Source of the DNA: an uncultured Robinsoniella sp.
Lineage (GTDB): Bacteria; Bacillota; Clostridia; Lachnospirales; Lachnospiraceae
NCBI GenBank assembly: GCA_900539655.1
Contig: UQCR01000031.1
Coordinates: 1-58,480, forward strand
Direction of reading: 5' to 3'
Length of the DNA: 58,480 bases
The notes under the pieces are model-generated. The model was not told the origin of the DNA. It did no database searches and saw nothing but the letters and a program-made list of their open reading frames with translations. Positions 16,077-23,943 of the stretch are shown piece after piece. Position numbers and translations under genes: made by a program. Every line of letters begins with the position of its first letter. The stretch's first letter is position 1.

Positions 16077-17366
16077 TTAATCCTCACTTTCTCCCATTTC
16101 TCTGGTAATCTCTCCTAAAAAAGAAAGGGAACCAAAGGCAATTATCACATCGTCTTTTTCCGCCATTGACAGGCTCTTATCCAGTGCATCTTTAATACTT
16201 TTTGCTGCTTCTACATGGGCATGGTACTTAGATGCCGCCGCTGCCAGTTCCTGTGCCGGCAATGCCCTGTCGTTATTTGGCGTTTCGATTGTAATGATTG
16301 CTTCCGCATATGGAGCGGTGGTTTTTAATATTTCTTCGTATTCTTTATCTTTAAAAACACCCATTATATAATATATCTTTTTATCCTGAAAATACAGTTG
16401 GATGGATTCTTTTAATACCAGGGCCGCATCCCGGTTGTGTGCTCCATCAATGATAAATACCGGCTCTTTCCGAATTAAAGTAAAGCGTCCGGGCCATCTT
16501 GTGTGGGCAAATGCATAGCGCAGAACATCCTGGGTTATCTTGTATCCAAGCTGTATCAGCCCTTTTACCGCTTCTACTGCCAGTACTGCATTAGCAACCT
16601 GATAGCTGCCGGCTAGGGAAATCTTCAGATTGTCGTATCCTCCATAGGAGAAAGATTGTTCCTCATACCCGTAGTGGATATCTTTTGCGCTTTTGGGGGA
16701 AGCAATCATCACTTGGCAGTTTTTCTCCTTTGCAGTATCCAGAACTACCTGCATGGCTTCTTTCTTCTGCTGCATCGTGACTACCAGCGTATCCGGCTTT
16801 ATAATACCGGCTTTCTTGGCTGCAATTTCCGCTATGGTTTTGCCCAGCATTCCCATATGATCCATACTGATGGATGCAATAACTTCCATAACGGTAGTTG
16901 TGATCACATTGGTTGCATCATCCAATCCTCCAAGCCCCGTTTCCAGAACTACTATATCACATTTTTTTTCTTTGAAATATAAAAAGGAAAGCGCCGTTTC
17001 AATTTCAAACGATGTAGGATGGGGAAGCCCCTCCTCTTCCATAGCATCTGCCACCTCTTTTATTTCAGCCACATGGGCTGCAAGAGAATCCTTCTCAATA
17101 AAAACCTCATTTACCTGGATTCTTTCACGGTAGTGGAACAGGGTTGGTGAAATATAGCGGCCTACCCGGTAACCGGCTTCCTTTAAGACAGTTGACAGAT
17201 ATGCCAGAACACTGCCCTTGCCATTCGTTCCTGAAATATGGATAAACTTTAATTCATCCTGCGGATTATCAAGCCTTGCGAGCATTTCCTTCATGTTGTC
17301 AAGACCAAGTACACTTCCGTATTTAGCCGCATTGTCTAAATATACTCTTGCTTCTTCGTAGTTCAT
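16077..17366 (-). CDS. folC: Folylpolyglutamate synthase / dihydrofolate synthase
   Basis: A 429-residue Mur-ligase-fold enzyme. The P-loop SGTNGKGS is at residues 45-52; LETGLGGLDDATN and SMDHMGMLG in the central domain and the C-terminal IIDGAHNRDA are FolC signatures. It adds glutamate to dihydropteroate and/or reduced folates. The start ATG at 17366 has TTGGAGA before it. It is first in the folate run; a promoter and a long structured leader lie upstream. Confidence 0.94.
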   Translation of the reverse strand: MNYEEARVYLDNAAKYGSVLGLDNMKEMLARLDNPQDELKFIHISGTNGKGSVLAYLSTVLKEAGYRVGRYISPTLFHYRERIQVNEVFIEKDSLAAHVAEIKEVADAMEEEGLPHPTSFEIETALSFLYFKEKKCDIVVLETGLGGLDDATNVITTTVMEVIASISMDHMGMLGKTIAEIAAKKAGIIKPDTLVVTMQQKKEAMQVVLDTAKEKNCQVMIASPKSAKDIHYGYEEQSFSYGGYDNLKISLAGSYQVANAVLAVEAVKGLIQLGYKITQDVLRYAFAHTRWPGRFTLIRKEPVFIIDGAHNRDAALVLKESIQLYFQDKKIYYIMGVFKDKEYEEILKTTAPYAEAIITIETPNNDRALPAQELAAAASKYHAHVEAAKSIKDALDKSLSMAEKDDVIIAFGSLSFLGEITREMGESED

Positions 17367-17419
17367 GATTCTCCAATCTATTTTTTAAATAATGATCTGC
17401 TCATTATGAAAAATTCGTC

Positions 17420-17550
17420 GTAACCGTTCAGCACCATCACAGTTCGTTCAAAAATCCAATTAAAATCGCTTTTGGCGATGAATTTTTGTCTGCTGCCCTA
17501 TATTTTCTTACAGTCCGTGCAGCAAAAGCGCTGACTTGCCGAATCGTTAC
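17420..17550 (-). other. Inverted-repeat-bounded leader before folC
   Basis: This gene-free region (part of 17367-17711) is transcribed from the folC promoter. GTAACCGTTCAG (17420-17431) and CCGAATCGTTAC (17539-17550) form imperfect terminal inverted repeats (9 of 12, improved by G-U pairs). Inside, CAGC/GCTG hairpins near 17519-17534 and a short terminator-like stem (17465-17479: ATCGC, five-base loop, GCGAT then TTTTA on the minus strand) are seen. It could be a cis-regulatory RNA or a small dispersed repeat. I could not match it to the THF riboswitch consensus. Confidence 0.5.
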
Positions 17551-17573
17551 AATTCTACTTACTTTAATTGTTT

Positions 17574-17602
17574 ATTATATTATATTTCTTAGCAAAATTC
17601 AA
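17574..17602 (-). promoter_or_regulatory. Promoter of the folC operon
   Basis: TTGAAT (17602-17597), 17-bp spacer, TATAAT (17579-17574) on the minus strand. Transcription would start near 17567, leaving about 200 nt of leader before folC. Confidence 0.75.
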
Positions 17603-17645
17603 TGAAATTGTGCGGATTTTAGGGATTTAAATCTATACATAAAGA

Positions 17646-17697
17646 ACGAGCCCAGACAAAGAAGCTTTTTAAGGTGCTTCTTTGTCTGAGCCCATTG
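17646..17697 (-). terminator. Hairpin after the AraL-like gene
   Basis: CAGACAAAGAAGC (17653-17665) pairs perfectly with GCTTCTTTGTCTG (17675-17687), with partial extension outward. On the minus strand it is followed by GTTCTTTATG, a modest T-rich tail. It separates the AraL/AraM pair from the folC promoter. Confidence 0.65.
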
Positions 17698-17711
17698 CCA
17701 TAGAACGTATC

Positions 17712-18509
17712 TTATGATTCTATAAATTCCAGCAATTCCCTCACTGTCCCAAAACAATAATCCGGCTGATAGATGGTGTCTTTCAGATCTTCCCTCTTCG
17801 CTTCACCTGTGAGAAGCAGGCAGGTCTGGGCTTTTCCTTCTATGCCACAGGCAATATCCGTATACAGCCGGTCCCCTACCACCAGGGTTTCTTCTCTCGT
17901 AAAACCGGACCGTTTCAGACACAATTTTACAACTTCTCTGCTTGGTTTTCCAAGATACCTTGGTTTGCGGTAAACCGCTGCCTCCAGCATATTGCAGATA
18001 GATCCGCAGTCGGGTATAAATCCAAAGGGTGCCGGACAGCACAGATCGGGATTGGTAGCAAGATAATCCACTTCTTTTCGGTAGAGCAGCTCACAGGCTT
18101 TTTCCAGCTTCTGATAATTCAATTCACTGTCATAGGCAGCTAATACGCACGCCACATCCTCTTCCACTTCCTCCGTAACCGCTATGCCCTGTTTCTGCAG
18201 CTCTGCAATGTATGATTTAGTTCCCAGGACAAATATTTTCTGATCCCGGAAATTTTCTTTTAAATACCGGATTGCCATATATCCGGAGGTAACGAACTGC
18301 TCTTCCTCCGTAGTAATCCCCCATCCGGAAAATTTTTCAACATAATCCCTGTTGCTCTTCGTTGAATTATTGGTAATGAAATAAGCTCTTCCGCCTATGT
18401 TTTCAATATATTCCAGTAGTTCTTTAGAGCCGTCAAACAGCGTATTACCCACGGATAAAGTGCCGTCTATATCGAATAAAAACAATTTCTTTCTACTTAA
18501 TTCTGACAT
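17712..18509 (-). CDS. HAD-IIA sugar phosphatase (AraL/NagD-like)
   Basis: A 265-residue HAD phosphatase of class IIA. LFLFDIDGTLSVG (about residues 9-21) gives the nucleophile; FITNNSTKS (near 40) is the class-specific second motif; LGKPSREVVKLC and VVGDRLYTDI carry the Lys and metal Asp. A C2 cap lies between. Relatives hydrolyse sugar or glycerol-type phosphates. The gene overlaps the glycerol-1-phosphate dehydrogenase by 13 bases; in Bacillus subtilis the relatives AraL and AraM are also neighbours, which supports a linked function. Start has AAAGGAG. The exact substrate is unknown. Confidence 0.88.
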   Translation of the reverse strand: MSELSRKKLFLFDIDGTLSVGNTLFDGSKELLEYIENIGGRAYFITNNSTKSNRDYVEKFSGWGITTEEEQFVTSGYMAIRYLKENFRDQKIFVLGTKSYIAELQKQGIAVTEEVEEDVACVLAAYDSELNYQKLEKACELLYRKEVDYLATNPDLCCPAPFGFIPDCGSICNMLEAAVYRKPRYLGKPSREVVKLCLKRSGFTREETLVVGDRLYTDIACGIEGKAQTCLLLTGEAKREDLKDTIYQPDYCFGTVRELLEFIES

Positions 18510-19840
18510 GGAAACTCCTTTACAGCTAATTCTGACATTTCTTCCAGTTTCCCGGTATCAAATAAAAATTGCAGCAAGCCAAAGCGGTTACGCAGTTCCT
18601 TTGCATATAATACACTGTTTATTAAAGTGTTTTGATCCACGCCGATCTGCGCTGGCTGGCTGGGGGCATCCATTTCTTTCAACATCTCTGCAATTTCATC
18701 TGCTTTTGGTAATCCGGCAATCATGCTGCTGATTTCTTCTTTATGCTTCTCAAATGCCTCTACCCTGCTGTGGACAGCAGCATCTGCATTTTTATGTACC
18801 TGGTTCTCCAACAGGATAACCTGAGGTGCTGCCTGTTTATACGCTTCCCGGATCAGCTGATCCCATGCAGCCTGATCAAAGTGTTCTTTCTTTTCCTGCA
18901 GGCTGTCCAGTTTTTCACCCAGTATTTCGTACATACATAAACCAAGAACCGTTCCGATCCCCACTTTTGTACCATGCAGTGCCCCATGGCTGCCCCCGAA
19001 TAAAGACATCATTTCCCAATAATGAGATAAATGATGCTCGCTTCCCGAAGCCGGACGGGAATTTCCAACATAACTCATGGCTATACCTGATAAAACCAGC
19101 CCTTCCATAATGGAACCTATCGCTTCCTCTTCCCGCTCTCTGACTTTTGATATGGCGGAGACTACGGCTTCAATGGAACTGCGGATAAGGGATTCCACAT
19201 AGGCACAGTAATACTCTCCGGTAATGAGATGAGCGAGTTTCCAGTCAGTCAGGCAAACGTACTTGCCCAGAATATCTCCTGCCCCTGCTGCAATCATAGA
19301 GATCGGCGCCTCCTTTAAAATATCCAGATCGCCTAAGATAACTTTCGGTTTTCCCACTTCATATGTAGTCTTCAGATTTTTTACAATCAGGGGCGCAACA
19401 TTAGATGCAAACCCGTCCATGGATGGCGCCGTCGCCAATATAAAATAATCAATGCTTAATTTAAAACTAATAAATTTGCACAGGTCATTAATGGTTCCCG
19501 ATCCCACTGCCAAAATCAAATCACAATCCTGGGGCAAATCAACCAGCAGGCTGCCTAAGATACGTTCATCCGGTATTAATTCTTCATCCGGGAACACAAC
19601 CTTTTCATAATTGTACCCATTTTCATCCAGTAAATCACAGACTGTCCTGCCTGCTACCACCTCTGTATGAATATCAGAAACCACACAGATGTTTTTATAA
19701 TTATAGCGGGATAAAATACCAGGCAGTTTCTTTATCGCACCTGCCTCAATCAGTATCTCATCAATATCGCAGCGGTGCTTTTTACTGCAGCTGCAAGGGA
19801 TTTCCCTGTTTAAATATTCCTGCCAGTCTTTAATCTTCAT
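18497..19840 (-). CDS. sn-Glycerol-1-phosphate dehydrogenase (AraM/EgsA family)
   Basis: A 447-residue member of the iron-alcohol-dehydrogenase/G1PDH superfamily. AVGSGTINDLCKF (near residue 115) is the NAD-binding signature; ATAPSMDGFAS follows as in AraM; HLSHYWEM and HGTKVGIGT supply metal-binding His residues. The family makes sn-glycerol-1-phosphate from dihydroxyacetone phosphate, the archaeal-type glycerol phosphate that bacteria use for minor ether lipids. The extra C-terminal 80 residues match AraM rather than the shorter archaeal enzyme. The start has AAGGAG. It is followed by the HAD-IIA gene and preceded by a promoter with a 150-nt leader. Confidence 0.88.
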   Translation of the reverse strand: MKIKDWQEYLNREIPCSCSKKHRCDIDEILIEAGAIKKLPGILSRYNYKNICVVSDIHTEVVAGRTVCDLLDENGYNYEKVVFPDEELIPDERILGSLLVDLPQDCDLILAVGSGTINDLCKFISFKLSIDYFILATAPSMDGFASNVAPLIVKNLKTTYEVGKPKVILGDLDILKEAPISMIAAGAGDILGKYVCLTDWKLAHLITGEYYCAYVESLIRSSIEAVVSAISKVREREEEAIGSIMEGLVLSGIAMSYVGNSRPASGSEHHLSHYWEMMSLFGGSHGALHGTKVGIGTVLGLCMYEILGEKLDSLQEKKEHFDQAAWDQLIREAYKQAAPQVILLENQVHKNADAAVHSRVEAFEKHKEEISSMIAGLPKADEIAEMLKEMDAPSQPAQIGVDQNTLINSVLYAKELRNRFGLLQFLFDTGKLEEMSELAVKEFPCQN

Positions 19841-19959
19841 AATGGACTCCTTCTTCTCTGGAAATTTTTTACGCGAGAACGTGTTTTAAAATTGCTTTCA
19901 AACACTCCCGGTATGCACTCCCCGGTACAGCAACTTAATTACTTGTGCCACGCAGTACA

Positions 19960-19986
19960 AGTGCCGCCCGGCGCAAATGCGTCGAT
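19960..19986 (-). repeat. Copy of a GC-rich dispersed hairpin element in the araM-like leader
   Basis: AGTGCCGCCCGGCGCAAAT (19960-19978) matches AGTGCCGCCCAGCG at 30058 in 13 of 14 bases. Here CGGCGCA and TGCGTCG can pair, and ACTTGT/ACAAGT just beside it (19941-19962) form another small stem. It lies in the untranslated leader of the dehydrogenase gene. Confidence 0.45.
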
Positions 19987-19996
19987 CGCTACGAGT

Positions 19997-20025
19997 AGTG
20001 TAACCGACATTTTCTCATTTGTCAA
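19997..20025 (-). promoter_or_regulatory. Promoter of the AraM-like/AraL-like operon
   Basis: TTGACA (20025-20020), 17-bp spacer, TACACT (20002-19997) on the minus strand. A start near 19990 leaves about 150 nt of leader. Confidence 0.7.
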
Positions 20026-20032
20026 AAACCCA

Positions 20033-20070
20033 TTCAAATTATAAATAGATCCTATTATTAATAATTTGAA
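20033..20070 (-). terminator. AT-rich inverted repeat at the end of the lacI-like gene
   Basis: TTCAAATTAT (20033-20042) and ATAATTTGAA (20061-20070) are perfect 10-bp arms with an 18-nt loop; the right arm contains the last codons of the regulator. On the minus strand TGGGTTTTTG follows, so it could be a weak terminator; its place directly upstream of the araM-like promoter also allows an operator role. Confidence 0.45.
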
Positions 20071-21161
20071 TTATAAATTGCATAAGAAGAGGTCCCTCGA
20101 ATAATCAGACGAGGTTCATATTCCACTCTGTGAACTACATGTTCTGTCATTTCTACTTTCTCAGATTTTTCCCGCTTTTGGCGTTCCATTTTTTCCATCA
20201 GAAGCTTACAGGCATCCTCACCCTTTTTTCCCGCATAATGATCCACGGTAGTCAAGTCAATCCCCCGCATCCCGGATGCCAGTATATTGTCGCAGCCGAC
20301 CACCGATATCTCTTTGGGAATGCGGTACTTTTCCTGTAAAAGAGCATCCCGGATGCCAAGAGCAATCATATCATTTAAGCCTGCGATTGCCGTAATGTCC
20401 GGTACCTCCCTGACCAGTTCAAGCGCCAGCCGGTATCCTGCCTGAAACTCCATATCCATGTTTTGCAGGCTAGAGATGCCCTGTTCTTCTTCAGGTTCTT
20501 TTACAAATACCTGGCAATCCTTGCCTGCATGTTCAAACTCTACTGTAAATCCTTCTTTACGCCTCAGTCTGGCTGGCTGCTTTTCACTGACTCTGGTGGA
20601 GATGTATCCTACCTTCCGGTGTCCAAGCTCCAGCAGATATCTGGCTATCATACTGCCCGGCTTCCGGCTGTCCAGTTCAATAGAATCAACTAATAATTCA
20701 TTATTTTTTTCACCGATAAATACCACCGGTATCTGCCTTGCCATCCGGTTCACTATCTGGGGAAATGCCGGCATACAGGTATAAATAATTCCGGATGGGC
20801 CAAGCTTTTCCAGACGCTTCAAATATTTTTCTTCCGTATGCAGATTCCGGTTTGTCTGACAGACAAATACATCAAAACGGTTTTTTAACGCTGCCTGTTC
20901 CACTCCGTCTATCAGCATCCCATAATAAGGATTGTTAAGATTGGGACAGATTACGAATATTGTCCCTTTCATTCCGGTGTGCTGTCTGGCTGATTTCTTT
21001 TCCATAGAATAACCTAACTTCCGAGCCGCCTCTTCCACCCTTTCAATGGTCTCTCTGGAAAAAGATACATTATATTTTTTATTCAAAATCATCGATACTG
21101 CAGCCTGGGACACTCCCGCTGCATTTGCTACATCCGTAGCTGTCACTTGCTTTTTATTCAT
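20058..21161 (-). CDS. LacI-family transcriptional regulator
   Basis: A 367-residue LacI/GalR repressor. The N-terminal helix-turn-helix is VTATDVANAAGVSQAAVSMI followed by a hinge helix with VEEAARKLGYS; the rest is a periplasmic-binding-protein-like effector domain (FVICPNLNNPYYGML, ELGHRKVGYIS, GLNDMIALGI). The effector is unknown, probably a sugar or sugar phosphate. The ATG at 21161 is chosen: the frame extends 12 codons upstream, but those codons come from the palindrome-SD element also found before the ABC permease, argB and PHP genes. It lies upstream of the AraM/AraL pair on the same strand and may regulate it; no operator could be proven. Confidence 0.9.
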   Translation of the reverse strand: MNKKQVTATDVANAAGVSQAAVSMILNKKYNVSFSRETIERVEEAARKLGYSMEKKSARQHTGMKGTIFVICPNLNNPYYGMLIDGVEQAALKNRFDVFVCQTNRNLHTEEKYLKRLEKLGPSGIIYTCMPAFPQIVNRMARQIPVVFIGEKNNELLVDSIELDSRKPGSMIARYLLELGHRKVGYISTRVSEKQPARLRRKEGFTVEFEHAGKDCQVFVKEPEEEQGISSLQNMDMEFQAGYRLALELVREVPDITAIAGLNDMIALGIRDALLQEKYRIPKEISVVGCDNILASGMRGIDLTTVDHYAGKKGEDACKLLMEKMERQKREKSEKVEMTEHVVHRVEYEPRLIIRGTSSYAIYNSNY

Positions 21162-21197
21162 CTTTCTACCCATTATGTATTGCAGGCGGCCTGTCAT
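21162..21197 (-). repeat. Palindrome-plus-SD element, copy 2
   Basis: On the minus strand CAGG-CCG-CCTG is followed by CAATACATAATGGGT and the start codon. The 39 bases ending in the start codon align closely with those before the ABC permease at 44172; the right arm of the palindrome is partly degenerate. Confidence 0.6.
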
Positions 21198-21248
21198 GCT
21201 GTCACTTTCCGGCTTTCTGCATAATACGTATACCTTCGTTCAGATTCA

Positions 21249-21284
21249 ATTATTCATTTTGTTTTTATATTTTAAATGAATAAT
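21249..21284. promoter_or_regulatory. Perfect 11-bp inverted repeat between divergent genes
   Basis: ATTATTCATTT (21249-21259) and AAATGAATAAT (21274-21284) are exact inverted repeats around a 14-bp T-rich centre, between the lacI-like gene and the divergent CmpB-like gene. There is no reason for a terminator between two divergent starts, so an operator is the more likely reading. The regulator is unknown. Confidence 0.45.
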
Positions 21285-21312
21285 CCTTGCTTATCCGGCG
21301 CATACTCTCCAT

Positions 21313-21693
21313 ATGAAGAATAATTTTATTAAATGCGGCATCTGCGGCTGGTGTCTGGAAATCCTCTGGACCGGCTTTCTATCCTTCCGGCGCAGAGAAC
21401 TGAAACTAACCGGAAAATCCTCTATCTGGATGTTCCCTATTTATGGAATGGCAGCTTTTATCGGTCCTATTTACCGGCGCATAAATAAAAGAAGCGCTGT
21501 TTTTCGCGGAATTATCTATACCATGGCAATATTCAGTACCGAATTTTTAACTGGCGCTTTCCTGAAAAAACGCGGTATGTGCCCATGGGATTACAGCAAG
21601 GCAAAATTAAATGTAAAAGGAGTAATCAGACTGGACTACGCTCCCTTGTGGTTTGCCACAGGGCTTCTCTATGAAAAAATACTAAAACGATAA
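21313..21693 (+). CDS. CmpB-like putative membrane protein
   Basis: A 126-residue membrane protein of the family annotated as putative ABC transporter permease (ABC_trans_CmpB, COG4905). The conserved C-terminal part CPWDYSKAKLNVKGVIRLDYAP is clear; about three or four hydrophobic stretches are seen. It is shorter than many members, which have two copies of this region. The biochemical function of the family is not established and no ATPase partner lies nearby. The ribosome site is poor (CTCTCCAT before ATG), so the start is uncertain. It stands alone, with its own terminator. Confidence 0.75.
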   Translation: MKNNFIKCGICGWCLEILWTGFLSFRRRELKLTGKSSIWMFPIYGMAAFIGPIYRRINKRSAVFRGIIYTMAIFSTEFLTGAFLKKRGMCPWDYSKAKLNVKGVIRLDYAPLWFATGLLYEKILKR

Positions 21694-21727
21694 AGGCTGT
21701 TGCATACGAACGATGTAACAGCCTTTT
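21692..21727 (+). terminator. Intrinsic terminator after the CmpB-like gene
   Basis: AAAGGCTGTT (21692-21701) pairs with AACAGCCTTT (21717-21726), followed by further T. It may also serve the convergent PH-domain gene. Confidence 0.85.
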
Positions 21728-21771
21728 CCTTAATAAAACACACTCCTGAGACAGCAATTTTATAACACGCT

Positions 21772-22170
21772 CTAACCCATATGCTGGCCGCAGTCACAGT
21801 CCGCATTAACATGTGCCCCGTCAAAATTGCCGGCAACATCCATTGTATTTAATGTTCTTCGTTTGATCCGCTGGTCTTCCGAAGCTTCCAGAATAAAATT
21901 TTTAATCTGTTTTGCATTTTTAATATGTACTAAAGCCAAAGTAGGGTTTGTTACATCTCCGCCATAGCAGTGTACGGTACCAAGCCCAAACATCCGCTCC
22001 AACAGGCTGGTATCCAGACGCACATCTACAATCTTATACATATACGCATCATTCTCCTCATGATTCAGCAGGCCTGAATTTACCGTTATGTATTCATTTG
22101 TAATGGTATATTTTGTAAACGTCCAGGGAAGCCCAAAAAACAGCACTCTTTTTTTCTCAACAAACTTCAT
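21772..22170 (-). CDS. Bacterial PH-domain protein
   Basis: A 132-residue soluble protein with a bacterial pleckstrin-homology domain (bPH2/YdbS type): TKYTITNEYITVNSGLL, then YKIVDVRLDTSLLERMFGLGTV and a C-terminal helix IKNFILEA. The tail is rich in His, Asp and Cys (HVNADCDCGQHMG), which may bind metal. Function is unknown; related domains occur in membrane-associated proteins but no membrane segment is seen here. Start has GGAGG. It is convergent with the CmpB-like gene and divergent from pyrB. Confidence 0.82.
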   Translation of the reverse strand: MKFVEKKRVLFFGLPWTFTKYTITNEYITVNSGLLNHEENDAYMYKIVDVRLDTSLLERMFGLGTVHCYGGDVTNPTLALVHIKNAKQIKNFILEASEDQRIKRRTLNTMDVAGNFDGAHVNADCDCGQHMG

Positions 22171-22380
22171 ATAACCTCCTTCGCCACCTGTTACTACCTC
22201 ACAAAAACAGGCAGAATTTCATTGTGAAATTCTTTCGGCAGTTCATAGATTTTGACTCTATTATATCTCATAAGCCTCATAATTGCAAAATATTTTTCCC
22301 CCTCCCCCTGGGATATCTCCCACACTTCCCATATCTGCAGAGCGTCTTTTTGAAGACTTGCCCATCCATAAAAAAAGAAC

Positions 22381-22409
22381 TTGAAATTCAATACCATATA
22401 TTATATGAT
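22381..22409 (+). promoter_or_regulatory. pyrB promoter
   Basis: TTGAAA (22381-22386), 17-bp spacer, TATGAT (22404-22409). The leader is only about 30 nt, so there is no room for a PyrR-type attenuator. Confidence 0.75.
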
Positions 22410-22447
22410 ATTAAAAGCAAATATTCATTGCGCGAAAGGAGAAAACT

Positions 22448-23368
22448 ATGAAACACTTAATGAGTCCTTTAGATTTTAGCGTGGAGGAATTAAATTCTAT
22501 TTTAAATTTAGCAAACGATATTGAAGCCAATCCAATGAAATATGCCCATGCATGTGAAGGAAAAAAACTGGCAACTTTATTTTATGAACCAAGTACCCGA
22601 ACCAGATTAAGCTTTGAAGCAGCTATGATGAATCTGGGCGGTAATGTACTTGGTTTTTCTTCGGCCGCATCCAGCTCAGCTTCCAAGGGGGAAAGCGTTG
22701 CCGATACGATCCGTATGGTCTCCTGCTACGCAGATATCTGCGCTATGAGACATCCCAAAGAAGGTGCTCCTATGGTGGCCTCCATGAAATCTTCCATCCC
22801 TGTTATTAATGCAGGAGACGGTGGACACCAGCATCCTACCCAGACGCTTACCGATCTGTTAACCATTCGTTCCCTAAAGGGGCGCCTTGGCAATTTAACC
22901 ATTGGATTATGCGGTGACTTAAAGTTCGGCAGAACCGTCCACTCCCTGATCCACGCGCTGGTACGCTACACCGGTATCCGGTTTGTACTGATTTCTCCTG
23001 ATGAACTGCGTGTTCCTGATTACATCCGTGAAGACGTACTGGAACAAAACCATATGGAATACAAAGAAGTGGTCAGACTGGAAGAAGCCCTTCCGGAATT
23101 AGACCTTCTCTATATGACAAGAGTACAGGGCGAGCGTTTCTTCAACGAAGAAGACTATGTACGTATGAAAGATTTCTATATTCTGGACAAACAGAAAATG
23201 GAACTTGCCAAAGACGATATGCTGGTGCTCCACCCTCTTCCAAGAGTAAATGAAATCTCGGTAGAAGTGGATGATGACCCAAGGGCTGCCTATTTTAAAC
23301 AGGTACAATATGGAGTATACGTCAGAATGGCATTGATTCTTACATTATTGGAGGTAGAAATATGTTAA
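22448..23368 (+). CDS. pyrB: Aspartate carbamoyltransferase catalytic subunit
   Basis: A 306-residue transcarbamylase, the committed step of pyrimidine synthesis. The carbamoyl-phosphate motif STRTR is at residues 49-53, HPTQ at 129-132, and LPRVNEI near 265 binds aspartate. The enzyme is cytoplasmic. Start has AAAGGAG. It overlaps pyrI by seven bases, so catalytic and regulatory chains are made together and should form the dodecameric, allosteric holoenzyme. Confidence 0.96.
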   Translation: MKHLMSPLDFSVEELNSILNLANDIEANPMKYAHACEGKKLATLFYEPSTRTRLSFEAAMMNLGGNVLGFSSAASSSASKGESVADTIRMVSCYADICAMRHPKEGAPMVASMKSSIPVINAGDGGHQHPTQTLTDLLTIRSLKGRLGNLTIGLCGDLKFGRTVHSLIHALVRYTGIRFVLISPDELRVPDYIREDVLEQNHMEYKEVVRLEEALPELDLLYMTRVQGERFFNEEDYVRMKDFYILDKQKMELAKDDMLVLHPLPRVNEISVEVDDDPRAAYFKQVQYGVYVRMALILTLLEVEIC

Positions 23369-23790
23369 ATGTAGGACAATTAAGTGAAGGCTTTGTACTG
23401 GATCACATTGAAGCCGGAAAAAGCATGTCTATTTATCACTATCTGAGACTGGACAAACTGGACTGCTGCGTTGCTATTATCAAGAATGCCCGCAGCAATA
23501 AAATGGGTAAGAAAGATATTATTAAAGTAGAATGTCCCATTGATTTACTGGATCTGGACATCCTTGGTTTTATTGATCATAACATTACCATTAATATCAT
23601 AAAAGATGGAGCGATTGTAAACAAAAAAGCGCTTTCCCTCCCTGAGAAAATTACTAACGTAATTAAATGTAAAAATCCACGCTGTATTACTTCTATCGAA
23701 CAGGGGCTGGATCAGGTATTTGTATTAACCGATCCCGAAAAAGAAGTTTACCGCTGTAAATATTGTGAAGAAAAATACGCCGGACGTTAA
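23362..23790 (+). CDS. pyrI: Aspartate carbamoyltransferase regulatory subunit
   Basis: A 142-residue regulatory chain. The N-terminal nucleotide-binding domain (allosteric ATP/CTP) is followed by a zinc domain whose four Cys ligands are all present (Cys103, Cys108, Cys132, Cys135). Start is the ATG at 23362 with GGAGG inside the end of pyrB. Its presence predicts feedback control by nucleotides at protein level, replacing the PyrR attenuation used by many bacilli. Confidence 0.95.
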   Translation: MLNVGQLSEGFVLDHIEAGKSMSIYHYLRLDKLDCCVAIIKNARSNKMGKKDIIKVECPIDLLDLDILGFIDHNITINIIKDGAIVNKKALSLPEKITNVIKCKNPRCITSIEQGLDQVFVLTDPEKEVYRCKYCEEKYAGR

Positions 23791-23810
23791 AGCGTGTTTA
23801 AAATTTATTT

Positions 23811-23855
23811 CTGACAGCTGTATGCCTCACTTTGCAGCTGTCAGGCAGAATTTTT
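23811..23855 (+). terminator. Terminator of pyrBI
   Basis: CTGACAGCTG (23811-23820) pairs with CAGCTGTCAG (23835-23844); a TTTTT run follows at 23851. Confidence 0.75.
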
Positions 23856-23863
23856 AGCCTGAA

Positions 23864-23907
23864 CATAAAACAACCGCAGACATTTAAATGCCTGCGGTTG
23901 TTTTATG
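23864..23907. terminator. Bidirectional hairpin between pyrI and rnpB
   Basis: A 16-bp perfect stem, CATAAAACAACCGCAG (23864-23879) with its complement at 23892-23907, closes a 12-nt loop that itself pairs (CATTT/AAATG). A-runs and T-runs flank it, so it can end both pyrBI and the minus-strand rnpB transcript. Confidence 0.85.
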
Positions 23908-23943
23908 TCCAAATCATTTCAATCTAAAATATAATTAAGTATA

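Noticed and set aside
17367..17573. THF riboswitch before folC
   Set aside because: The expected GGAGAGUAG-type core and conserved loops could not be found; only a generic structured leader is supported.
22194..22397. Minus-strand frame of 67 codons before the PH-domain gene
   Set aside because: It overlaps the pyrB promoter. The last 28 codons (from MRLMRYNRV) look somewhat protein-like and end just before the PH gene's ribosome site, but the nearest purine tract is too far from the ATG. A small peptide cannot be excluded.
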